In this document: piece after piece, positions 1-8,406 of the stretch | Position numbering within the stretch: the stretch's first letter is position 1 | How the letters are laid out: the number at the start of each line of letters is the position of its first letter | DNA from: an uncultured Bacteroidales bacterium | GTDB lineage: Bacteria; Bacteroidota; Bacteroidia; Bacteroidales; UBA932 | Assembly: GCA_946627685.1 (NCBI GenBank) | Contig: CAMOVV010000003.1 | Coordinates: 1-19,300, forward strand | Length of the DNA stretch: 19,300 bases | Direction: 5' to 3' | Translations under genes and position numbers: made by a program | Notes under the pieces: generated by a model | Databases searched by the model: none | Told to the model about the DNA's origin: nothing | What the model saw: the letters and a program-made list of their open reading frames with translations, nothing else

Positions 1-1
1 A

Positions 2-199
2 TACACGTTCAGCCAGCCGTTCATCCGCAAGGCCGGAATCCAGTCCGTGCGAGTCTTCGCCAGCGGGCACAACCTGCTGACCTTCTGCGACAAATATGTC
101 AAGGCATACGATCCTGAGACCATCGCCGGATCGGCTAACACCGGATGGGTCTATCCTCTGATGCGCACCTTCAACATCGGTGTCAATGTCAACCTCTAA
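2..199 (+). CDS. SusC-like TonB-dependent outer-membrane transporter, C-terminal end (partial)
   Basis: An open frame runs from the window edge to TAA at 197-199 and gives 65 residues. It contains the segment VRVFASGHNLLTF and ends in MRTFNIGVNVNL, the pattern of a final outer-membrane beta-strand in SusC-family receptors, where a late 'NLLT' turn is followed by an amphipathic strand ending at the C-terminus. SusC proteins import oligosaccharides across the outer membrane using TonB energy and are capped by the SusD lipoprotein, which starts only 12 bases downstream here. The 5' part, plug domain and promoter lie outside the window. The call rests on the tail motif plus the neighbouring SusD gene. 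Confidence 0.9.
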   Translation, partial: YTFSQPFIRKAGIQSVRVFASGHNLLTFCDKYVKAYDPETIAGSANTGWVYPLMRTFNIGVNVNL

Positions 200-211
200 T
201 CCTATCTGACA

Positions 212-2053
212 ATGAAACGAATATATTCCATATTGATAATGTGTCTCATCCCTCTCGGACTGACGGTGGGATGCTCCGACTTCCTGGAGGTAAAGCCCAC
301 GGACACAATCACTGCCGAATCTCTGTTCTCGTCAGAGAGCGGTATCCAGGCTTATCTGGCAACCATCTACAACGAAATGCCCATCGAGGACTTTGCATTC
401 ATGCCCTCTGCATCAAACGGTAATTATCCGGAAAAAGGGTTCAACTTCAACATCGGCGATTCCAACAACAATGGTAATTTCGAGTGGACGAACACCGACG
501 ATGCCATCGGCTCCCAGGGAGACAATATCATTAGCACGGGCAGCTACAGGTACTGGGACGATGCTTACAAGCTCAACAACCACATCAATGCGTTCATGGG
601 ATACATTGACGGCCTGACGTCGGTTTCCAGCGAATCAAAGAAGGCCCTCCGCGGCCAGGCATGGTTCGCAAGGGCATACACATATTTCGCCCTTGCCCGC
701 CGCTACGGCGGAGTCCCCATCATCACCAAGGTGGGCGACCTGAACGATTCCACCACCATTTTCATCCCCAGAAGCAAGGAAGTCGCAACCTGGGACTGGG
801 TCCTCGAATGCTGCGACTCTGCCATAACCGACCTCGGAACGAGCGGCGGCAACCGCCAGGCCACGAAGTGGGCCGCCCTGGCACTCAAGTCCAGGGCCGC
901 ACTCCATGCCGCTTCAGTGTCGAAGTACTGGGACGACGACCCTCTCTCAGGAAAAGCCGTAGATGAGGGACTCGTGGGCGGATTCACCGAAGAGACCACC
1001 AGAAGGTACTATCAGGCCTGCGTAGATGCAAGCGAGGAACTCATCCGCTCGGGAGCCTTCCAGCTCGCGGGATACAACGGAACCCCTGCCGACAGGAAGA
1101 ATGTGGCTGAAACATACCGCAAGATGTTTGAAGATCCTTCGACCGCCAACGAGGAAATCATCTTCCTCAAAGGTTTCGACAAGGAAGGCGTGGGTTACGG
1201 CTCCAACCAGGACAACTGGGGCAATCCCCGCCAGACCAGCGGCGCATGGCCTCATCCGGGGCGTTTCAACCCCACCCTGGACTTCGTCGATAACTTCGAG
1301 TCCTACGACAACGAAGGCGTGAGCGCTCCCATCGTCACCACGACTGACAAAAGCCTTGATTACAACGGCTACCAGAGCTCCAAGACATACCTCGAGTACG
1401 ACCATCCTTATGACATCTTCGCCAACAAGGACCAGCGCCTCTGGGGTACGGTAATCCTCCCCGGAACGCAGTGGAAGGACGTTACAATCGTCATCCAGGC
1501 AGGTATCATCAAGACCAACGGCGAAGCCGTGATCGAGCCTTCCGACAGGACCATCCACGAGACGGTGGGCGGAAAGGACTACTATGTGTACGGAGCCGAA
1601 GGCATGGGCTCGTACTCAGGATTCGACACCGAGGGCGGCAACTACACCCGCACCGGATTCGGTTTCAAGAAATTCCTCAGCACCAGCTACGTACCCAAGC
1701 TCGGATGGAACTACTCCACCACCGACTGGATTGAAATGAGGTACGCTGAAGTCCTCCTCAACTACGCGGAAGCCGTCGCTGAAAGCGGCCTCGGAGACGC
1801 AGAACTCGCGAAGACCTGCCTCAATGCGACCCGTCACCGCGCCGGTTTCGTGAAAGACATTCCTCTCACCCTCGAGAACGTCCTTCGTGAGCGCCGCGCC
1901 GAGCTGAGCTTCGAGCAGACAAGGGCCTGGGACCTCATCCGCAGGCGCGAATTTGACGACAAGTTCAACAACACCAGAAGAACTGCCCTCGCTCCCGTAC
2001 TCGACCTCAGGACGATGAAGTATATCTTCGTCCGCAAATACGCCCGCAACTGA
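212..2053 (+). CDS. SusD-family glycan-binding lipoprotein, shortened by an in-frame TGA
   Basis: The product (613 residues as read) is a surface lipoprotein that binds glycan and forms the lid of the SusC transporter. The start gives a signal peptide with lipobox LTVGC (Cys21) followed by the typical SusD opening SDFLEVKPTD. The middle contains RGQAWFARAYTYFALARRYG, the helical TPR-like signature of the family, and the late segment MRYAEVLLNYAEAVAE plus RRRE near the C-terminus is also classic. The frame stops at TGA 2051-2053 right after KYIFVRKYARN. The same frame continues for 28 sense codons that look like the expected SusD ending (see 2054-2140). The protein is therefore probably truncated by a nonsense change, or the base is a sequencing error. 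The family call is secure; whether the product is functional is not. Confidence 0.93.
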   Translation: MKRIYSILIMCLIPLGLTVGCSDFLEVKPTDTITAESLFSSESGIQAYLATIYNEMPIEDFAFMPSASNGNYPEKGFNFNIGDSNNNGNFEWTNTDDAIGSQGDNIISTGSYRYWDDAYKLNNHINAFMGYIDGLTSVSSESKKALRGQAWFARAYTYFALARRYGGVPIITKVGDLNDSTTIFIPRSKEVATWDWVLECCDSAITDLGTSGGNRQATKWAALALKSRAALHAASVSKYWDDDPLSGKAVDEGLVGGFTEETTRRYYQACVDASEELIRSGAFQLAGYNGTPADRKNVAETYRKMFEDPSTANEEIIFLKGFDKEGVGYGSNQDNWGNPRQTSGAWPHPGRFNPTLDFVDNFESYDNEGVSAPIVTTTDKSLDYNGYQSSKTYLEYDHPYDIFANKDQRLWGTVILPGTQWKDVTIVIQAGIIKTNGEAVIEPSDRTIHETVGGKDYYVYGAEGMGSYSGFDTEGGNYTRTGFGFKKFLSTSYVPKLGWNYSTTDWIEMRYAEVLLNYAEAVAESGLGDAELAKTCLNATRHRAGFVKDIPLTLENVLRERRAELSFEQTRAWDLIRRREFDDKFNNTRRTALAPVLDLRTMKYIFVRKYARN

Positions 2054-2140
2054 AACGGAAAGACCTTCCCCGACCAGGCTTACTACCACAGCATCCCCGG
2101 CACCGGTTCCAACGGTCTTGTACAAAATCCCCAGTATTAA
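2054..2140 (+). pseudogene. Stranded C-terminal tail of SusD downstream of the premature TGA
   Basis: In frame with susD, codons after the TGA read NGKTFPDQAYYHSIP, then GTGSNGLVQNPQY, and end at TAA 2138-2140. The pattern 'G-K-x-[FY]-P-x-[QA]-x-Y-Y-x-x-[IP]-P' followed by a short polar tail is how many SusD proteins end, so this is the original C-terminus and not intergenic DNA. No start codon precedes it. TGA is the normal stop of several genes in this window (for example 12378-12380 and 13748-13750), which argues against general recoding of TGA. Confidence 0.8.
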
Positions 2141-2163
2141 TATTCTTCTAAAAAGAATTCAAG

Positions 2164-3852
2164 ATGAAAACATATTTGAAATATATAGGAATCGCGCTGG
2201 CCGGACTCTCCCTTGCATCCTGCAAGCTGGATAATTACACCCAGCCGAACGCTTCCCTGTATGGTTCCGTCATCGACGAGGAGACTGGAGAGCTCATTCT
2301 CCAGGACCTGAACCATAGCCAGGGTTCCTCCATTGAACTGGTGGAAGAATACCTGGTGAACGGAGAACAGAAATCCCAGGTCCGCACGCTCAATTTCAAG
2401 TCCGACGGCACCTACTGCGAGAAAAACCTGTTCAGCGGAAGATACTCCCTCAAGGCTACCCGTACGAACTTCTACCCCGTGGAAGATGTCATCGACATCA
2501 ACGGCGACACCGAGTATATCCTGCGCACGACCCCGTACGCGCGTATCCTCGACCCTCAGATTGTATTCGAAGAGACCAAGGGCATAGTCACGGCCACCTT
2601 GCGCACCAAGTCGGACGAGAAAATCAAGACCGTCCGCCTCTTCTGCAGCGAGAACCCCAACGTTTCCCTGGGAATCAACGAGGCCGGAGACAATGCCTGC
2701 CTCATCAACGTGAACAACTATCTCACCGAGGACCAGGTCATCACCCTGAAGATGGACACCCAGTACATGACATCCGGCAAAGACTTCTTCTTCAGGCTCG
2801 GAGTCCTGACAGATGTCCCGGAGGCACGTTACAACTACTCCAAGGCCGTCAGGCTGCATATTGACAACTCCAAGATCGAGCCCGTGGTCGAAGAGCCTCT
2901 CGGAGTCTCCATCGACAACTGCGATTCCGCATCCGGATGGGGTTCCGGCGTAGGCACCGTATCCACTGACGGAGACTGCCGCGAAGGCTTGGGCTCCATT
3001 GCCGTCACCGGTTCCTCCAAGGGAGTCGTCTTCTTCCAGAAGGTGTTCAGCGAGCCTATCAATACGAAGGTGACCGTCGCTTCCGGTATCCTCAAACTGT
3101 GGATATATGTATCCGACGCTTCCGTCTTCCCTGCCACCTCCGCAGGACAGCTCGAGATTACGAGCAGCGGCGGACCCGACTCGCAGGAAATCAACTGGAC
3201 GTTTGACAAGCTTAACCTGAACAACGGCTGGAACGAGCTCAACCTGAAGCTCTCCGACGGCAAGGACAGCGGCATCGACCTCAGCGCAGTCAACTTCGTA
3301 AGGTTCTACCATGCAGCTCCTTCAGGAGGCGACGTTACCGTCAAGCTGGATGACATCCGCATCTACGCTCCTGAAGTCTTCGACGAGTGCGACTCTGCCG
3401 ATGGCTGGGGCTCAGGACTTGGCGCCGTCACCGTCGACGCGGTTGACAAACGCGATGGGGAAGGATCCATTGCCGTTACCGGCACCTCCGGCGGAGTCGT
3501 CTTCTTCCAGAAAGTGTTCGACGAGCCGTTCGCAGCTCCCTGCACACTGGAAAAAGGCCACTTCACCTGCTACATCTACGTTTCCGACGCTGATATTCTT
3601 GCCAAGAACACGAAGGGACAGTTTGAGATCACCAGCGGCGGCGCCTGCGACAACCAGGAAATCAACTTTACATACGACCAGCTGAATCTTTCAACCGGTT
3701 GGAATGCAATCGACCTTCCTCTGTCCCAGGCCCACAAGAACGGTGATGTCAATCTCGACGCGCTCAACTACATTCGAATGTATCACACTGATACGAAGAA
3801 ACAGGATATCACTATCAAACTCGACAGGATAGCGTTCTATGAAGGCGATTAA
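2164..3852 (+). CDS. SusE-position surface lipoprotein: DUF3823-like N-terminus plus two tandem jelly-roll-like modules
   Basis: This 562-residue protein starts with a signal peptide and lipobox LASC (Cys20). Residues about 26-115 resemble the carboxypeptidase-regulatory-like fold of DUF3823 proteins (NASLYGSVIDEETGE). Residues about 116-235 would be the second DUF3823 beta domain. Residues 249-401 and 405-562 are two copies of one beta-rich module that starts with [ND]xCDSAxGWGSG, has EITSxGG in the middle, then G-W-N-x-[LI]-[DN]-L, and ends in a V/I-T-[VI]-K-L-D strand. This layout matches the SusE/F type of surface glycan-binding protein made of repeated binding domains. No catalytic motif is visible. 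The last 14 bases overlap the start of the GH38 gene, suggesting coupled translation. The family is inferred from position and domain layout; the ligand is unknown. Confidence 0.8.
   Translation: MKTYLKYIGIALAGLSLASCKLDNYTQPNASLYGSVIDEETGELILQDLNHSQGSSIELVEEYLVNGEQKSQVRTLNFKSDGTYCEKNLFSGRYSLKATRTNFYPVEDVIDINGDTEYILRTTPYARILDPQIVFEETKGIVTATLRTKSDEKIKTVRLFCSENPNVSLGINEAGDNACLINVNNYLTEDQVITLKMDTQYMTSGKDFFFRLGVLTDVPEARYNYSKAVRLHIDNSKIEPVVEEPLGVSIDNCDSASGWGSGVGTVSTDGDCREGLGSIAVTGSSKGVVFFQKVFSEPINTKVTVASGILKLWIYVSDASVFPATSAGQLEITSSGGPDSQEINWTFDKLNLNNGWNELNLKLSDGKDSGIDLSAVNFVRFYHAAPSGGDVTVKLDDIRIYAPEVFDECDSADGWGSGLGAVTVDAVDKRDGEGSIAVTGTSGGVVFFQKVFDEPFAAPCTLEKGHFTCYIYVSDADILAKNTKGQFEITSGGACDNQEINFTYDQLNLSTGWNAIDLPLSQAHKNGDVNLDALNYIRMYHTDTKKQDITIKLDRIAFYEGD
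2908..3366 (+). repeat. Jelly-roll-like module, copy 1 of 3 in this locus
   Basis: This encodes residues about 249-401 of the SusE-position lipoprotein. Landmarks are NCDSASGWGSG at the start, VVFFQKVF, LWIYVSD, EITSSGGPDSQE, LNLNNGWNELNL, VNFVRFYHA, and a closing VTVKLDDIRIY strand. It is about 150 residues of alternating strand and turn, the size and pattern of a galactose-binding-like carbohydrate-binding module. I cannot assign a CBM family. Confidence 0.75.
3376..3849 (+). repeat. Jelly-roll-like module, copy 2 of 3 in this locus
   Basis: This encodes residues about 405-562 and follows copy 1 almost without linker. It has the same landmarks: ECDSADGWGSGLG, VVFFQKVF, CYIYVSD, FEITSGGACDNQE, LNLSTGWNAIDL, LNYIRMYHT and a final ITIKLDRIAFY strand. 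Direct comparison with copy 1 shows strong conservation of the GW, GG and GWN positions, indicating tandem duplication. Confidence 0.75.
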
Positions 3853-6589
3853 TCACCTTGTTATCCCTATATTGCTGGCGGGCGGCATCTTTGCCGCCCC
3901 GCCGACAATGCTGGGACAGCAGAAGGGCCCCAAAGCAAGGGTCCTCACCAAAAAAGACACTGTCCACATAGTCGGACACGCCCATCAGGACATGAACTGG
4001 CTATGGACCTACGGCGAGACGATGCAGATGTGCAACGACAATCTTCGCCAGACCGTGAAGTTCATGGAGGAATTCCCTGATTTCCACATGGTACAGAGCG
4101 AGGCCGCCGTCTATGATTTCGTTGAGCAGGTCGATACGGCCCTCTTCTCGAAAGTCAAAAAGTATGTCAAGGAAGGCCGCCTGGAGCCTGTCGGAGGAAT
4201 GTGGGTGGAAAGCGACCAGAACCTTCCCTCCGGAGAAGGCTTCACCCGTTCAGTCCTCCTCGGACAGCGCTACTTCCAGGAAAAATTCGGCCGCATGTCA
4301 CGTGTCGGCTGGCTTCCCGACGACTTCGGGCACACTTCGCAGCTGCCGCAGATCCTGAGGCTTTCGGGCCAGAACTACTTCTATTTCATGCGCAGCGGGG
4401 CCTATCCCGGGTCCTTCTGGTGGGAGGCTCCCGACTCGTCCAGAGTCCTTTGCTACACCGGAGGTTCCTATAACGGCACCGTGTCCGAGAAGGAGCTGCT
4501 CGACCGCTTCAACAGGTATGCCCCCGACCGTCACAGGATCCTGCACCCGGTGGGAGTAGGAGACCATGGCGGCGGACCGACCCGCGAGAACATCGATAAC
4601 GTCCACAGAATCGACGCGGTGAAAAAGAACGCCCCCGCGGTCAAATTCACCACGGCCGAAGACTTCTTCAAGAGTCTTTCGAAGGAAATGGACGGACGTC
4701 CTGTCCACAGGGGTGAAATGCAGTATGTGTTCGAAGGCTGCTACACCACCGTCGCCGAAAACAAGGAAGGCAACCGCAACTGCGAGCGGGCCCTCTACGA
4801 AGGGGAGTTCTTCAATTCCCTGCGCTGGTTCGTCGATGGGGACAAATATCCCAATGACCTGTACAAAAACCTGTGGCGCAATGTCACCTTCAACCAGTTC
4901 CACGATATCCTGACGGGCTCCGCCGTCTATGAATCCAACAGGGAATCGGTTTCCCGCTACATGGAAACCTACCGCCAGGCCGGAGAAATCAGGGACAAGG
5001 CTTTCAGGAACCTCGCCGACGGAATCAAGTTCCAGGAGGGCCTGGGACAGCCGGTCGTAGCATACAACCTCCATCCTTACGGAGGCAAGATGCTCGTCGA
5101 GGCCGATGTCTTCTCCCACGAGATGCCGGCTACCGCGGAACTCCGCGGCTGGACCGATTTCTATGGTTCGAAGAACCTGAAAATCAAAGATGTCGGACAG
5201 GGGAACGTGGCCTCCGTCCTCGTACGTGACGCTTCGGGAAAGACCTACCCGGCCCAGATCGTATGGGGCAAGACCTCCCCTCCGAAGTATTTCTCCAAAG
5301 TGCAGTTCGTCGTGGACGAAATGCCTGCCGGCGGCTACAAGACCTTCTACGTGGATGTCATGCAGCCGGGAGTCTTCAATGAACCCATCCCTTACAAGGA
5401 CAACACCTTCGACACCGACTACTTCAAAATCAGGATTGACCCCTCGACGGGAGACATCGTGAGCCTGATAGACAAGAAGAGCGGCAAGGAGTTCGTCCGC
5501 GACGGAGGCCACCTCAACACCCTCCGCATCTATAACGAGATAAGGGACGGGCAGATGAAGTCCTGGACAATCAACAAGAACGCTTCCATCGAGGACGTCA
5601 CCAAAGTCCTTCCCGTAAGGAACATGGACCGCAACTGGCTCGGCTATCTGGAGAACGCTCCGGAGAAGGAGACCTACTACTGCAAAGTGGAGAACGGCCC
5701 GGTGCGCGCCTGCGTGGAAGCCACCAAGGTCTGGGGTAATTCCAAATTCATCATCAGGACCTATATCTACCGTTCATATCCGAGGATTGACTATGACGTG
5801 GAGGTTCACTGGCTCGAAACGGGCGGGGATGACAAGGAGTCTCCCATGCTTCGCGCCGTCTTCCCCCTGGCCACCGATGATTCCCGCCTGTGGTGCGATG
5901 TGCCCTTCAATGTAGTGGAACGCCCCGCCAACGGCAAATTCGCCGGAGGAGAGGTTCCCCATTGGCTCGGTCACCACTATGAGAATCCTTCCACCAGGGA
6001 AGATAATGACGGACAGGAAGTTCCCGCCCAGAAATGGGTTGACGTCAACAACGGCCAGACCGGCATCGCCCTCCTCAACAGGACGAAATACGGACATTCC
6101 TACCATAACGGGGAGCTCCGCCTCACCCTTCTCCGCTCCGCCGGCAATCCGGACATCTATCCCAATCTGGGTCGCTTCGAGATACACTATTCCCTGTTCC
6201 CCCACACCGGAGGCTGGGAAAACGGAGTGATGCGTGAGGGAGAGATTTACAACGTTCCGGTATATGCGGCCGAGCCGCCGTCGCTGGCTCTTGTAAAAGA
6301 ACACGCGACCAAGCCCGAAGAGGCCTCCCTTATCGCTATTGACAAAGACAACGTCAGTCTTTCCGCCATCAAACAGTCCGAGGACGGCGACGAACTCATC
6401 ATCCGTCTCTGCGAGATGCAGGGCAAGGAAACCGTCACGGAAATAACCTTGCCGAAGGGCATATCCGCCGCCCGCAGGCTCAACCTCATCGAGTATCCGC
6501 TGGAAGGGGCCGCCGCTCCTGAAATCATCGGGAACAAGGTGAGGGTCAAAGTCCGCGGACACGAGATTGTCACGCTCGGCATTAAATAA
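3839..6589 (+). CDS. GH38 alpha-mannosidase, secreted/periplasmic
   Basis: This 916-residue enzyme would hydrolyse alpha-linked mannose from mannan or N-glycan-type chains, probably in the periplasm. The start gives a hydrophobic signal peptide (about 25 residues) without a lipobox cysteine. GH38 hallmarks are visible: HAHQD at residues 47-51 (His-x-Asp of the zinc site), GWLPDDFGHTSQLPQI at 157-172 with Asp161 aligned to the family's nucleophile in the D-x-F-G-H block, and NQFHDILTGS around 352-361, matching the HDILPG block that supplies a further metal ligand. The large C-terminal beta region is present, so the length is normal. The start overlaps the preceding gene by 14 bases. Linkage specificity cannot be read from sequence. 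The family call is strong. Confidence 0.93.
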   Translation: MKAINHLVIPILLAGGIFAAPPTMLGQQKGPKARVLTKKDTVHIVGHAHQDMNWLWTYGETMQMCNDNLRQTVKFMEEFPDFHMVQSEAAVYDFVEQVDTALFSKVKKYVKEGRLEPVGGMWVESDQNLPSGEGFTRSVLLGQRYFQEKFGRMSRVGWLPDDFGHTSQLPQILRLSGQNYFYFMRSGAYPGSFWWEAPDSSRVLCYTGGSYNGTVSEKELLDRFNRYAPDRHRILHPVGVGDHGGGPTRENIDNVHRIDAVKKNAPAVKFTTAEDFFKSLSKEMDGRPVHRGEMQYVFEGCYTTVAENKEGNRNCERALYEGEFFNSLRWFVDGDKYPNDLYKNLWRNVTFNQFHDILTGSAVYESNRESVSRYMETYRQAGEIRDKAFRNLADGIKFQEGLGQPVVAYNLHPYGGKMLVEADVFSHEMPATAELRGWTDFYGSKNLKIKDVGQGNVASVLVRDASGKTYPAQIVWGKTSPPKYFSKVQFVVDEMPAGGYKTFYVDVMQPGVFNEPIPYKDNTFDTDYFKIRIDPSTGDIVSLIDKKSGKEFVRDGGHLNTLRIYNEIRDGQMKSWTINKNASIEDVTKVLPVRNMDRNWLGYLENAPEKETYYCKVENGPVRACVEATKVWGNSKFIIRTYIYRSYPRIDYDVEVHWLETGGDDKESPMLRAVFPLATDDSRLWCDVPFNVVERPANGKFAGGEVPHWLGHHYENPSTREDNDGQEVPAQKWVDVNNGQTGIALLNRTKYGHSYHNGELRLTLLRSAGNPDIYPNLGRFEIHYSLFPHTGGWENGVMREGEIYNVPVYAAEPPSLALVKEHATKPEEASLIAIDKDNVSLSAIKQSEDGDELIIRLCEMQGKETVTEITLPKGISAARRLNLIEYPLEGAAAPEIIGNKVRVKVRGHEIVTLGIK

Positions 6590-6597
6590 AACCAATA

Positions 6598-8400
6598 ATG
6601 AGAAACAGGAACCTATACATCCTCGTTTCAACCGCTTTCATGTTATTTCTCTGCGGGTGCCAGGACAAAAACTCCGGCACCCCGGAGATTATAACCAAGG
6701 TTGACACGCTGTATATTTCCACCGGAGCGGACAGTCCCCTGGTGTCGATACAGGAATTCGGAGTCCTGCCCGGAAATTCCGCGGCGCTGAACAAGAAAAA
6801 CCTGCAGGCGGCCATTGACAAAGCCTCCTCCGCTGGGTTATCCCTCTACGTGGAACCGGTCGAAGACGGCTATAAAGTCGATGGGGGAATCATCCTCAAA
6901 CGGAATGTCTCCCTGATCGGAGCCCACGGTCCCACCGGACGCGGCACGAGGAACAAGAACGGCACCGGGCCTACCGGCTCCCTGTTCGTAATCACCGACG
7001 GGAGCGCTCCGTTCCTGACTGTGGAATCCGCCACGAGGGTGCAGGGAATCCAGTTTTACTACCCGGAACAGGCTTGGAACAACCCCTCCGCGATAAAGCA
7101 GTACAAGCCGACGATTCAGACTTCTTCCACTTCCAGCGTCCACGGGGTCACCCTCCGCGACCTTTCCTTCTACGGCGAATACTTCGCAATGGATTTCAGG
7201 GCGCCCGAGAACGTGACCTGCGAGCAGATTCTTTTCGAAAACTGCTACGGCTATCCCCTGAGCGGACAGTTCATCGCCCTGGACAGGTGCTATGACATTC
7301 CGAGGATACTGCACTGCCACGTCAACCCCGCGAATATGAGGGAATTCGGCCGGTCCTTCACCGGCGACGTCATGCAGAAGGTCGTTGACAGGAAGACCTA
7401 CGCATACTGGATAAACCGCACGGACAACGCCGTGGCAATGGACATATTCACTTTTGCCACCTACGGCGGCATCTGGCTCGGAGAATCCACCTACGGCGAG
7501 CTCACCAGCTTCAATTTCGACTGCGTGGGCATAGGAATCTACAAGGGAGGCGACCAGTCATTCAACCGCAACTGGCAGGTCTCCCAGGGCTCCATAATCG
7601 CCAATCTCGGGACCAAAGTCGAAGACATCCACCCCATCTACATCGACGGGGAAGGCCATCTGGCCATCACCAACGTAGAATCGTTCTCGGGACAGAACGG
7701 GGCCCTCACGTCCATCGGCGCGTCCTACGATTTCATCACGGTTGACGGTAATGAAGAGACGACCGTATCGATGGTGGGATGCCGCATGCGCAATTACACG
7801 GCCGATTTCCCCATCACGATAAAAAGCAATGCCGTAAAGGTACGGGCCCTGGCCTGCGTGGACAAAAATTCCTCTTTCTTCGACTACACCTATGACGGAG
7901 AAGAAAGCGACATCGAACACGACGTCACCACGACGTTCAATGACTGCGAGTCCGCCGCCGGCTGGGCCAGCGGTCTCGGCCCCGTCAACATGGACGGAAA
8001 CATCAAGACGGAAGGGAACTACAGCGTGACGGCAGGGCCGGGCCAGAACCAGGTCCTGTTCAAATGGACAGGCACGCCTGTGGATTCAAAGACCGACCGC
8101 AAGGGCGGGCATCTTCTGTTTGACCTCTACATAAGCGACATTTCCAAAATAAAACTTTCGGGGGAGGGCGCGATTGAGATTACAAGTTCCGGCGGACCTG
8201 ACAGCAAGGAATACGCATGGATGATAGGAAGCCTCGGACTCAAAAGCGGCTGGAACAGCCTGGACCTGAAATTCAGCGACGCCAGGGTGACCGGCTCCTC
8301 TCCCGATTTGGCCGCAATCAATTTCTTCCGCATCTACCATCTTGCCGTCAATGACAACGTTACGGTAAAGATTGACAACCTGCGTTTCCACGAAGACTAA
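6598..8400 (+). CDS. Right-handed beta-helix lipoprotein (pectate-lyase-3/GH55-like fold) with C-terminal jelly-roll-like module
   Basis: This 600-residue product has a lipoprotein signal (LCGC, Cys21), so it is likely membrane-anchored. Residues about 47-430 begin SIQEFGVLPGN with NLQAAID shortly after, the usual start of pectate-lyase-superfamily beta-helices ('D-F-G-A ... N-x-x-A-[IF]-x-x-A'), and continue with short repeated strands such as VQGIQFYY and VTLRDLSFYG. An unusual conserved core CYDIPRILHCHVNP is rich in Cys and His. Residues 446-600 are the third copy of the module seen in the SusE-position protein. The beta-helix part is closely paralogous to the next gene's N-terminus. Spacing to the GH38 gene is 8 bases. 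The fold suggests a polysaccharide lyase or glycoside hydrolase, but I see no recognised active site and assign no family. Confidence 0.8.
   Translation: MRNRNLYILVSTAFMLFLCGCQDKNSGTPEIITKVDTLYISTGADSPLVSIQEFGVLPGNSAALNKKNLQAAIDKASSAGLSLYVEPVEDGYKVDGGIILKRNVSLIGAHGPTGRGTRNKNGTGPTGSLFVITDGSAPFLTVESATRVQGIQFYYPEQAWNNPSAIKQYKPTIQTSSTSSVHGVTLRDLSFYGEYFAMDFRAPENVTCEQILFENCYGYPLSGQFIALDRCYDIPRILHCHVNPANMREFGRSFTGDVMQKVVDRKTYAYWINRTDNAVAMDIFTFATYGGIWLGESTYGELTSFNFDCVGIGIYKGGDQSFNRNWQVSQGSIIANLGTKVEDIHPIYIDGEGHLAITNVESFSGQNGALTSIGASYDFITVDGNEETTVSMVGCRMRNYTADFPITIKSNAVKVRALACVDKNSSFFDYTYDGEESDIEHDVTTTFNDCESAAGWASGLGPVNMDGNIKTEGNYSVTAGPGQNQVLFKWTGTPVDSKTDRKGGHLLFDLYISDISKIKLSGEGAIEITSSGGPDSKEYAWMIGSLGLKSGWNSLDLKFSDARVTGSSPDLAAINFFRIYHLAVNDNVTVKIDNLRFHED
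7933..8397 (+). repeat. Jelly-roll-like module, copy 3 of 3, on the beta-helix lipoprotein
   Basis: This encodes residues 446-600. It shares NDCESAAGWASGLG, LFDLYISD, IEITSSGGPDSKE, LGLKSGWNSLDLKFSD, INFFRIYHL and the closing VTVKIDNLRF strand with the two modules at 2908-3849. It is more diverged than those two are from each other in the first third. Its presence on a putative enzyme as well as on a binding lipoprotein supports a carbohydrate-binding role (inference). Confidence 0.75.
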
Positions 8401-8406
8401 AATATC

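Noticed and set aside
2051..2053. Selenocysteine or general recoding at the SusD TGA
   Set aside because: SusD proteins do not use selenocysteine, no following stem-loop is apparent by eye, and TGA serves as the true stop of several other genes in the window.
2137..3312. Long antisense open frame of 391 codons opposite the SusE-position gene
   Set aside because: It mirrors a convincing lipoprotein gene, has low-complexity Val/Gly/Asp/Leu-rich content, no recognisable motif and no signal peptide; such frames are common opposite GC-rich biased genes.
4298..5512. Long antisense open frame of 404 codons opposite the GH38 gene
   Set aside because: It is the codon-bias shadow of a gene with clear GH38 active-site blocks, and shows no family features of its own.
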